DNA of 7,763 nucleotides from the NCBI GenBank assembly GCA_937975735.1, contig CALJUI010000146.1, forward strand, positions 1 through 7,763, read 5' to 3'. The notes under the pieces were generated by a model that was not told the origin of the DNA, made no database searches, and saw nothing but the letters and a program-made list of their open reading frames with translations. A program made the position numbers and the translations under genes. This document shows positions 1 to 5,465 of this stretch, one piece after another (the stretch's first letter is position 1; each line of letters starts with the position of its first letter). Source of the stretch: an uncultured Rubrivivax sp. Lineage in GTDB: Bacteria > Pseudomonadota > Gammaproteobacteria > Burkholderiales > Burkholderiaceae_C.

Positions 1-892
1 CCGATCTGTGCAGGCCGAACTGGCGCGCCGCGGCCTCGATGCCGAAGGCCGCGTCGCCCGCACCGCTGGCCACCGCGGCGGCCACGGCCAGATGACTGTC
101 CTCGGCGGCGCCGTCGAAGCCGGGGATCGTCGAAGGATCGACGCCGGCCTCGGCCAGCAGGTGCGCGGTCAGCAGCCGCGTGCCCGAGCCGGCCTGGCGC
201 GGCACGAAACGCAGCCGCGGCAGGTCGGCCAGCGAGCCCCCGCCCTGCGGGTTGCCGGCCGCGACGATCAGCCCCAGGCGGCGGGTCATGCAGCCGATCA
301 GTTTGTGCTTGCCGGGCTTGAGCAGCGGCTTGAGTGCGCGCGCGATGCGGTTGCGGCTGTCGGCCAGCGGCGGCACGTGGAAGCCGGCGACGGTGCAGCG
401 GCCCTCGGCCAGCGCGCGCAGCGCGTCCATGCTGCCGGCGAATCGCAGCTCGATGTGCAGGCCCTGCGCGGCGGCGGCCTCGCGCAGGCGTGGCAGGGCC
501 AGGTCGTGGCTGGCGTGGATCGTCAGCACCTGCTGCGAGCCATCCAGCGCCTCGGTCAGCACGCGGCCGAGTTCGGCGCGCAGCGCCTCGATGTGCGGCG
601 CGAGCCGCGCGCGGGCGCGCTTCTCGGCCCACAGCAGCCGGTCGGCGAACGGCGTCAGCCGCGCCGGCTGGCCCTGCGCCCAGGTCACCAGCGGCTCGCC
701 GAGCTCGTCCTCCCAGCGCTTGAGCGAACCCCAGACATGCCGGTACGAGGCGCCGAGCGCCTTCGCCGCATGCTGGATCGAGCCGCAGTCGTGCACCGCG
801 GAGAGCAGGTCGAACAGCGGGTTTTGCAGCGCGGCGCCCTGCTGCGCCTCGCGCTCGAACTGGTACTGCAGGTGGACGCCGCGGGCTTTCAT
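1..892 (-). CDS. ModE-type HTH / PBP-like domain transcriptional regulator, 3' end cut by window edge
   Basis: This is a probable molybdate- or tungstate-responsive DNA-binding regulator acting in the cytoplasm. The frame from the ATG at 892 stays open to the left edge, giving 297 residues without a stop; roughly 40-70 residues are probably missing. Residues about 26-80 form a ModE/LysR-like winged helix-turn-helix (motifs GSIQHAAKALGASYRHVWGSLKRWE and then ARLTPFADRLL). Residues about 120 onward match the PBP-like domain (PF12727) found in HTH regulators and molybdopterin biosynthesis proteins. It shows the hallmark PRQAGSGTR at 231-239, preceded by LGLIVAAGNP and followed by SHLAVAAAVASG and GIEAAARQFGL. 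It is transcribed divergently from the Crp-like gene. No clear Shine-Dalgarno precedes the ATG, but no better start lies nearby. The family call is firm; the ligand is inferred from family habit and from the nearby molybdoenzyme operon. Confidence 0.5.
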   Translation of the reverse strand, partial: MKARGVHLQYQFEREAQQGAALQNPLFDLLSAVHDCGSIQHAAKALGASYRHVWGSLKRWEDELGEPLVTWAQGQPARLTPFADRLLWAEKRARARLAPHIEALRAELGRVLTEALDGSQQVLTIHASHDLALPRLREAAAAQGLHIELRFAGSMDALRALAEGRCTVAGFHVPPLADSRNRIARALKPLLKPGKHKLIGCMTRRLGLIVAAGNPQGGGSLADLPRLRFVPRQAGSGTRLLTAHLLAEAGVDPSTIPGFDGAAEDSHLAVAAAVASGAGDAAFGIEAAARQFGLHRS

Positions 893-957
893 GGCCGCGA
901 CGATAACGCCAGCCGGCGGCCCGCTACAGTGCGGCCCAGCACCGCGAACCGTCCTCG
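893..957. promoter_or_regulatory. Divergent intergenic region with candidate operator
   Basis: This 65-bp gap must hold the start signals of both the ModE/PBP-like gene (leftward) and the Crp-like gene (rightward). It contains an interrupted palindrome, GTGC-N6-GCAC at 929-942. It has the same geometry as a CRP-type site but differs from GTGA/TCAC at one base in each half. A -10-like TACAGT (925-930, 4 of 6 to TATAAT) overlaps its left half, which would suit autorepression of the Crp-like gene. No convincing -35 is visible. No ModE-type palindrome was found; only a lone CGTTAT half-like element lies on the minus strand near 902-907. The regulatory reading is weak and inferential. Confidence 0.5.
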
Positions 958-1662
958 ATGAGCGCGCCACCCCCCTCGACCGAGCCCGATGCGGCGTTGC
1001 AGGCGCTGCGTGCGGCCTATCCGGCGCTGGCCGATCTGCCCGACGGCCTGCGCGGCGACGATCTGGCGCGCTTCGTCCGCCGGGTCGACGTGCCGGCCGG
1101 CACCGTGCTGTTCGAGGAACACGCGCCGTGCCAAGGCTTCCCGCTGGTGCTCGAGGGCGAGGTTCGCGTGGCGCGCGGCTCGTCCCAGGGGCGTTCGATC
1201 GAGCTCTACCGCGTCGGCCCCGGCGAGCTCTGCGTCGTCTCGACCTGCAGCCTGTTCGGGCACACGCCGCTGAGCGCGCATGGCGAGGCCACCGCCGCGA
1301 CGCGGCTGCTGATGCTGTCGCCGGCGGGGTTCGACCGCTGGGCGGCGCACGAGCCGTTCCGGCGCTTCGTGTTCGGCGTCTTCGCCGATCGGCTGGCCGA
1401 CCTGATGGCGCTGACCGAGGCGGTGGCCTTCCAGCGCCTCGACCAGCGGCTGGCCGCTGCATTGCTGGGCCACGGGACGACATTGCACGTCACGCACCAG
1501 GCGCTGGCGGACGAGCTCGGCACGGTGCGCGAGATGGTGACGCGGCTGCTCAAGCGCTTCGAGCGCGCCGGCTGGATCGGCCTGGCCCGCGAGCGCATCG
1601 ACGTGCGCGATCCGGCCGCGCTGCGCGCGCTGGCCGAAGGCGCGGGGACCTCGCCGCGCTGA
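958..1662 (+). CDS. Crp/Fnr-family transcriptional regulator
   Basis: A 234-residue one-component regulator of usual Crp/Fnr length. Residues about 33-125 form a cNMP-binding-type beta roll (PAGTVLFEE, FPLVLEGEVRV, YRVGPGELC). Residues about 131-160 form the dimerisation helix. Residues about 160-225 form the winged HTH, with the recognition helix at 189-201 (TVREMVTRLLKRF). R191-E192-x3-R196 matches the R-E-x3-R arrangement of CRP, not the E-x2-S-R of FNR, and predicts GTGA-type half-sites. It lacks the N-terminal cysteine cluster of FNR, so an oxygen-labile FeS cluster is unlikely. It does contain three cysteines at 58, 92 and 97 (two as C-x4-C). The effector is not evident from sequence. 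The ATG at 958 has no clear ribosome-binding site, and the first ~30 residues are low-complexity, so the true start could be slightly different. It lies upstream of the DUF2892 gene, its likely target. Confidence 0.5.
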   Translation: MSAPPPSTEPDAALQALRAAYPALADLPDGLRGDDLARFVRRVDVPAGTVLFEEHAPCQGFPLVLEGEVRVARGSSQGRSIELYRVGPGELCVVSTCSLFGHTPLSAHGEATAATRLLMLSPAGFDRWAAHEPFRRFVFGVFADRLADLMALTEAVAFQRLDQRLAAALLGHGTTLHVTHQALADELGTVREMVTRLLKRFERAGWIGLARERIDVRDPAALRALAEGAGTSPR

Positions 1663-1676
1663 GTGACCGAGGTCAC
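1663..1676. promoter_or_regulatory. CRP-type palindromic operator upstream of the DUF2892 gene
   Basis: The sequence GTGACCGAGGTCAC begins directly after the stop codon of the Crp-like gene. It is an inverted repeat with 6-bp arms (GTGACC/GGTCAC) and a 2-bp centre, and it contains the CRP spacing GTGA-N6-TCAC. Its centre (1669.5) is 41.5 bp before base 1711. If transcription starts there, this is a textbook class II activator position, and the -10 hexamer would be CACAGT at 1699-1704 (3 of 6 to TATAAT). The transcription start is inferred, not seen. The upstream Crp-like protein, with a CRP-like recognition helix, is the likely binder. Confidence 0.5.
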
Positions 1677-1743
1677 AGACCGCGGCCGACCGGCTCGGCA
1701 CAGTGGGCTCATGCCGCCTGAACCGAATGGGCGGCCCCACGGC

Positions 1744-1750
1744 AAGAGGA
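1744..1750 (+). promoter_or_regulatory. Shine-Dalgarno of the DUF2892 gene
   Basis: AAGAGGA lies 9 bp before the ATG at 1760. It fixes that start in preference to an in-frame GTG at 1703, which would add 19 residues unlike the family and would start within the predicted promoter. Confidence 0.5.
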
Positions 1751-1759
1751 GCCCGAACC

Positions 1760-1954
1760 ATGAAGATCAACGAAGGAACACTGGACCGCAGCCTGCGGGT
1801 CATCGTCGGCGGTGCGCTGGTGGCGCTGGCCGCCACCGGCACGGTCGGCGTGTGGGGCTGGATCGGCATCGTGCCGATCGCCACCGGCCTGATCGGCTGG
1901 TGTCCGGCCTACTCGCTGCTGGGCATCAGCACCTGCCCGATGAAGGCGCGCTAA
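1760..1954 (+). CDS. DUF2892 (YgaP-like transmembrane domain) small inner-membrane protein
   Basis: A 64-residue protein matching the DUF2892 family (PF11127), the membrane domain also found in the rhodanese YgaP. The N-terminal N-E-G-T-L-D-R-S-L-R-V segment is typical. Two hydrophobic helices follow, at about 11-30 and 32-50. The family's two cysteines are present in GWCPAYSLLGISTCP (C48 and C59). The family's role is not settled; a link to sulfur or redox handling is suggested by the YgaP fusion only. The gene has a good Shine-Dalgarno and a candidate CRP-type operator 90 bp upstream, so it appears to be a monocistronic target of the preceding Crp-like regulator. Its stop codon is 3 bp from that of the convergent coxG, and no terminator is seen between them. 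Confidence 0.5.
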   Translation: MKINEGTLDRSLRVIVGGALVALAATGTVGVWGWIGIVPIATGLIGWCPAYSLLGISTCPMKAR

Positions 1955-1957
1955 GGT

Positions 1958-2497
1958 TCAGCCGCCGAAGACGCGCCGGAACCACGCGGCGATGCGCGCC
2001 CACAGCCCCGCCGGCGCCTCGGCGGCGGGCGCTGCCGCCGGCGCCACGCCGTACTTCTCGGCCAGCCGGGCGTTGAAGGCCTCGAAGAAGTCCTTCGCCA
2101 TCTTCTGCGCCGCCATGTCGACGATTCGCGAGCCAATCTGCGCGATCTTGCCGCCGACGCTGGCGTTGGCGGTGTAGTGCAGCACGGTTTCGCTCGGGCC
2201 GGCGGCCTCGAGCTTCACCTCGGCGGAGCCCTTGCCGTGGCCGGCGGCGCCGCCCTGGCCCTCGAAGTGCATCACGTAGGAGGTCGGCGGGTTCAGCTCG
2301 TCCAGCCGCAGCTTGCCCTTGAACTTGGCCTTCACCGGGCCGACCGCGGCCATCACGACCACCTCGTACTGATGCTCGCCGCTGGCGGTGAGGCTCTCGC
2401 AGCCGGGGATCGAGGCCTGCAGCAGCGTGGTGTCGTTCAGCGCCTCCCAGGCCTGTTGCTGGTTGACGGGCAGGGTCTGCTGGTTGCTCAGTTGCAT
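1958..2497 (-). CDS. coxG: CO dehydrogenase subunit G-type protein CoxG (SRPBCC fold)
   Basis: A 179-residue SRPBCC/CoxG-family protein (PF06240), the last gene of the cox operon in this window. Residues 1-150 hold the family landmarks IPGCESL (30-36), VGPVKAKFKGKL (52-63), a Gly-rich GQGGAAGHGKGSAEV stretch, and VGGKIAQIGSRIVD (114-127), followed by KDFFEAF. An Ala/Pro-rich linker (about 151-163) leads to a short C-terminal helix (164-177: L, W166, W172, F173, V, F177 with R168, R174, R175). This looks like a membrane-surface amphipathic anchor. Family members are reported to tie Mo-hydroxylases of the Cox type to the membrane and, in mycobacteria, to handle quinone; the same role here is inferred. 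It overlaps the end of coxE by 10 bp, which suggests translational coupling. The ATG at 2497 has only a weak GGA upstream. Confidence 0.5.
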   Translation of the reverse strand: MQLSNQQTLPVNQQQAWEALNDTTLLQASIPGCESLTASGEHQYEVVVMAAVGPVKAKFKGKLRLDELNPPTSYVMHFEGQGGAAGHGKGSAEVKLEAAGPSETVLHYTANASVGGKIAQIGSRIVDMAAQKMAKDFFEAFNARLAEKYGVAPAAAPAAEAPAGLWARIAAWFRRVFGG

Positions 2498-3699
2498 GGT
2501 GATCGGTCCGGTCGGTGGGGTCGGGTGGGGGCGGCGAGCACCTGGACGAGCGCTTCCAGGCTCTCCAGGTTGTGCGCCGGCAGGAAGCGGTCGACGTGCG
2601 GCAGCATCGCCTTGATGCCGCCCGCGCGCGGCTCGAACTGCTCGAAGCGCAGCAACGGGTTCAGCCAGATCAGGCGGCGGCAGCTCTTGTGCAGGCGCTC
2701 CATCTCGAAGGCCAGCGCGTCGGTGTCGCCGTGCTCGAGGCCGTCGGAGATCAGCAGCACCGTCGCGTTGCCCGACAGCACGCGGCGCGCCCAGCGCCGG
2801 TTGAATTCGTGCAGGCTGGTCGTGATGCGGGTGCCGCCGGACCAGTCCTCGACCGCGCGCACGACCTGGCCCACCGCGAGGTCGGGATCGCGGCTCTTCA
2901 GCAGCCGCGTCGTGCGCGTGAGGCGCGTGCCGAAGACGAAGCTCTCGACGCGCGCGTCGGCGTGGCCCAGCGCGTGGCCGAAGTGCAGCAGCATGCGCGA
3001 GTAGCGGCTCATCGAGCCGGAAATGTCCGCCAGCAGCACCAGCGGCGCCGGCCGCGTGCGCGGACGGCGCCAGCGCATGTCCCACAGCTCGCCGCCGTGG
3101 CGCGCCATCGCCGCCATCGTCGCGCGCCAGTCGGCGCGGCCGGGTCGTGCGGCGCCGCGCGTGCGGCGTGTCTTCAGCGGCTCGAAGATCAGCCGCATCT
3201 GCGCAAGCAGCCGCCGCGCCATCGCCCATTCCTCGGCGCTCATCGTCTCGAAGTCGGCCTTGCGCAGCAGTTCGCGGTCGTTCCAGGTCAGCGTGGCGTG
3301 GACCTCGAGCTCGTCCTTCGGCGGCTCGTCGGCGGCGCTCTGCGGCGGGTTCGGGAACAGGGCGCCGGCCAGGCGCCGGTTCTCCTTCGTCGGCAGCGGG
3401 CCCTCCTTGGCCTGCACCTTGGGCAGCAGCAGCGCGCGCATGCGACCCATCAGGTCGGGGTCGCGCCAGAACAGCGTGAAGGCCTGGTCGAACAGCTCTC
3501 GGTGCTCGATGCGGTCGATCATGCAGGCCGACAGCACGGCGTGGAAGTCGCCGCGGGACTGGAGGCCCGCCACCTGCAGCGCCTGCAGCGCGAGCTGCAC
3601 GCGGTCGCTGCCGACCGGCATGCCGGCGGTGCGCAGCACGCGCGCGAAGTGCATGACGTTCTCCGCCAGGTGGCCGGGGGAGGTGCGCGCCGGCAGCAT
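2488..3699 (-). CDS. coxE: VWA-domain protein CoxE (Mo-hydroxylase maturation)
   Basis: A 403-residue CoxE-family protein (VWA, CoxE-like). The N-terminal ~200 residues are the helical region typical of VWA partners of MoxR ATPases (FARVLRTAGMPVG, then FTLFWRDPDLM). The C-terminal half is a von Willebrand A domain with an intact metal-ion-dependent adhesion site: D225-I-S227-G-S229, T290 in SGGTR, and D319 in LLISDGLEHGD. RLIWLNPL follows, as is usual in the family. In Oligotropha carboxidovorans the homologue works with CoxD (and CoxF) to complete the Mo-Cu centre. Here the partner enzyme appears to lack copper, so the exact task is open. The ATG at 3699 overlaps the coxD stop by one base (TGATG), and the end overlaps coxG. 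Upstream of the ATG the same frame stays open far into coxD, coxM and coxL, but that is a high-GC artefact. Confidence 0.5.
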   Translation of the reverse strand: MLPARTSPGHLAENVMHFARVLRTAGMPVGSDRVQLALQALQVAGLQSRGDFHAVLSACMIDRIEHRELFDQAFTLFWRDPDLMGRMRALLLPKVQAKEGPLPTKENRRLAGALFPNPPQSAADEPPKDELEVHATLTWNDRELLRKADFETMSAEEWAMARRLLAQMRLIFEPLKTRRTRGAARPGRADWRATMAAMARHGGELWDMRWRRPRTRPAPLVLLADISGSMSRYSRMLLHFGHALGHADARVESFVFGTRLTRTTRLLKSRDPDLAVGQVVRAVEDWSGGTRITTSLHEFNRRWARRVLSGNATVLLISDGLEHGDTDALAFEMERLHKSCRRLIWLNPLLRFEQFEPRAGGIKAMLPHVDRFLPAHNLESLEALVQVLAAPTRPHRPDRSPCN

Positions 3700-4616
3700 C
3701 AGGGCCGGGCCGTGTTCTTCGCGCGGATCTCGTCGAGCAGCCGCGCCGCGTCGCTGCCCTGCATGCGCGCGATGTCGTCCTGGTACTTCAGCAGCACGCC
3801 CAGCGTGTCCTGGATCACCTGCGGGTCGAGCACCAGCGCGTCCAGCTCCATCAGCGCGCGCGCCCATTCGATCGTCTCGGCGATGCCGGGCAGCTTGTAC
3901 AGGTCGATGCTGCGCAGGCCCTGCACGAAGGCGACGATCTGGCGCGCGAGCTCCTTGTCGACACCGGGCACGCGCCGCTGCAGGATCGCCAGCTCGCGCT
4001 GCACGTCGGGGAAGCCGACCCAGTGGTACAGGCAGCGCCGCTTGACGGCGTCGTGGATCTCGCGCGTGCGGTTCGACGTCAGGACGACGATGGGTGGCGC
4101 GCTCGCCTTGACCGTGCCGAGCTCGGGGATCGTGATCTGGAAGTCGGCCAGCACCTCGAGCAGGAAGGCCTCGAAGGGTTCGTCGGCGCGGTCGAGTTCG
4201 TCGATCAGCAGGACCGGCGGCACCGGCTGCGCCGGGTCGATGGCCTGCAGCAGTGCGCGCTTGGTCAGGAAGCGATCGCTGAAAAGCTCGCCGGCCAATG
4301 CGTCGCGCGAGACGTTGTCCTTCTCGGCGAGCCTTATCTCCATCATCTGGCGGCCGTAGTTCCATTCGTAGGCGGCGCCGGCCAGGTCCAGGCCCTCGTA
4401 GCACTGCAGCCGGATCAGCGGCCGCGCGAGCATCGCCGACAGCGTGCGCGCGATCTCGGTCTTGCCGGTGCCGGGCTCGCCCTCGAGGAAGAGCGGCCGC
4501 TGCAACTTCAGCGCGAGAAAGACGACGGTGGCCAGCTGCCGGTCGGCGACGTAGTCGTGCGCCAGCAGCCGGGCCTGGGTGTCGTCGATCGAGGTGGGCA
4601 GCGCGGTGTCGGTCAT
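3699..4616 (-). CDS. coxD: MoxR-type AAA+ ATPase CoxD
   Basis: A 305-residue AAA+ ATPase of the MoxR/CoxD group, a cytoplasmic chaperone. In O. carboxidovorans CoxD is required to sulfurate the Mo cofactor of the large subunit. Visible motifs are Walker A GEPGTGKT (46-53), Walker B LLIDEL with the catalytic D139-E140, sensor 1 around N182 (VVLTSNR), and an arginine-rich VKRRCLYHW segment after it. The ATG at 4616 is chosen over the in-frame TTG at 4622 because the TTG lies at the edge of the terminator U-tract. Neither start has a good Shine-Dalgarno; TTGGAC just before the ATG is weak. The gene follows coxM after a 54-bp spacer that contains a strong intrinsic terminator, so its expression may depend on read-through. 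Its stop overlaps the coxE start (TGATG), consistent with the usual paired MoxR-VWA expression. Confidence 0.5.
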   Translation of the reverse strand: MTDTALPTSIDDTQARLLAHDYVADRQLATVVFLALKLQRPLFLEGEPGTGKTEIARTLSAMLARPLIRLQCYEGLDLAGAAYEWNYGRQMMEIRLAEKDNVSRDALAGELFSDRFLTKRALLQAIDPAQPVPPVLLIDELDRADEPFEAFLLEVLADFQITIPELGTVKASAPPIVVLTSNRTREIHDAVKRRCLYHWVGFPDVQRELAILQRRVPGVDKELARQIVAFVQGLRSIDLYKLPGIAETIEWARALMELDALVLDPQVIQDTLGVLLKYQDDIARMQGSDAARLLDEIRAKNTARP

Positions 4617-4623
4617 GTCCAAG

Positions 4624-4649
4624 AAAAACGCCGCACCGGGTGCGGCGTT
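4624..4649 (-). terminator. Intrinsic terminator between coxM and coxD
   Basis: Read in the operon direction, AACGCCGCAC (4649-4640) pairs perfectly over 10 bp with GTGCGGCGTT (4636-4627) around a 3-base loop. The T-tract from 4628 to 4624 follows at once. The GC-rich stem plus five U residues is a classic Rho-independent terminator. On the plus strand the hairpin is not followed by a T-run, so it acts for leftward transcription only. It lies after the coxM stop (4671) and its tract ends 7 bp before the coxD ATG (4616). It is therefore inside the operon and would reduce read-through into coxD-E-G. It could also hinder ribosome access to the coxD start. Confidence 0.5.
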
Positions 4650-4670
4650 CGGGCCATCGTAGTCGAAGGG

Positions 4671-5450
4671 TCAGCCCACCGCGCGGCCGGCCAGCACCGG
4701 AATCAGCGCGGCGCGGTATTCGGCCGAGCCGTGCAGGTCGCTGTTCAGGCCGTCGGCCGGGACCTTGACGCCTTCGCAGGCCTTGGCCGACCAGTCGGCC
4801 GCGAGCTTGTCCTCCAGCGCCTTGACGCGGAACACGCAGGGCCCGGCGCCGGTCACGGCCACCCGCGTGCCCTGCGGGCCCTTGGACACGAAGACGCCGA
4901 CCAGCGAGAAGCGCGACGCCGGCTGCTTGAACTTCTGCCACCCGGCCTTCTCGGGCACCGGGAAGCTGACCGCGGTGATCAGCTCGCCGTTCTTCAGCGC
5001 GGTCTCGTACAGGCCGGTGAAGAAGTCGTCGGCGGCGATCGTGCGCTGGTTGGTCTGGATGGTCGCGCCCAGGCCGAGCACCGCGGCCGGGTAGCAGGCG
5101 GCCGGGTCGTTGTTGGCCAGGCTGCCGCCGATCGTGCCGCGGTTGCGCACCTGGCGGTCGCCGATGTTGCTGGCGAGCTTGGCCAGCGCCGGGATGGCCT
5201 TGGCCACGCCGGCGTCGGCGGCCACCTCGGCGTGCGTGCACATCGCGCCGACGCGCACGCTGTCCTTGCCGACTGTGATGCCCTTGAGTTCGGCGACGCC
5301 GCCGAGGTCGATCAGGGTGTCGGGCGCGGCCAGGCCGAGCTTCATCGACGCCAGCAGCGACTGGCCGCCGGCGAGCAGCTTGGCGTCGCCCTTGACCGCC
5401 TTGGCGGCATCGGCGATCGACGCCGGCTTGGTGTAGGCAAATGCTTGCAT
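4671..5450 (-). CDS. coxM: FAD-binding medium subunit of a CO dehydrogenase-type Mo hydroxylase (CoxM)
   Basis: A 259-residue flavoprotein subunit of the xanthine oxidase family (FAD-binding domain of molybdopterin dehydrogenase, then CO dehydrogenase flavoprotein C-terminal domain). It takes electrons from the [2Fe-2S] subunit and passes them to the acceptor. The FAD contacts are visible: AGGQSL (27-32) and RGTIGGSLANNDPAACYP (104-121), including the family TIGG. The start begins MQAFAYTKPAS, the normal start of this subunit, with a strong Shine-Dalgarno upstream. CoxM of proven form I enzymes usually reads AGGHSL; the Q here fits the wider family. It follows coxL by 15 bp. The L-then-M order fits the S-L-M layout of form II clusters, in contrast to M-S-L in form I. 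Confidence 0.5.
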   Translation of the reverse strand: MQAFAYTKPASIADAAKAVKGDAKLLAGGQSLLASMKLGLAAPDTLIDLGGVAELKGITVGKDSVRVGAMCTHAEVAADAGVAKAIPALAKLASNIGDRQVRNRGTIGGSLANNDPAACYPAAVLGLGATIQTNQRTIAADDFFTGLYETALKNGELITAVSFPVPEKAGWQKFKQPASRFSLVGVFVSKGPQGTRVAVTGAGPCVFRVKALEDKLAADWSAKACEGVKVPADGLNSDLHGSAEYRAALIPVLAGRAVG

Positions 5451-5457
5451 GCTTGTT

Positions 5458-5463
5458 TCTCCT
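5458..5463 (-). promoter_or_regulatory. Shine-Dalgarno of coxM
   Basis: AGGAGA read on the minus strand lies 7 bp before the coxM ATG at 5450, inside the 15-bp coxL-coxM gap. It is the strongest ribosome-binding site in the cox operon and contrasts with the poor site of coxD. Confidence 0.5.
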
Positions 5464-5465
5464 GT

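Noticed and set aside
180..1721. A 513-codon plus-strand open frame across the left genes
   Set aside because: It runs antisense to the PBP-like regulator and out of frame with the Crp-like gene. It is rich in Arg, Ala and Ser with no domain.
889..1884. A 331-codon minus-strand open frame
   Set aside because: It is a shadow of the Crp-like gene, which has a complete beta roll and HTH on the plus strand.
1945..1977. Possible hairpin GGCGCG...CGCGCC between the DUF2892 gene and coxG
   Set aside because: It has only a 6-bp stem with a 21-base loop and no T-run on either side. It is expected by chance in this composition.
4617..4622. TTG start for coxD two codons upstream
   Set aside because: It sits directly at the end of the terminator T-tract and has no ribosome-binding site. 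The ATG at 4616 gives normal family length.
4656..4661. -10-like TACGAT on the minus strand that might start coxD transcription
   Set aside because: There is no -35 at a proper distance, and the predicted start would lie just before the terminator hairpin.
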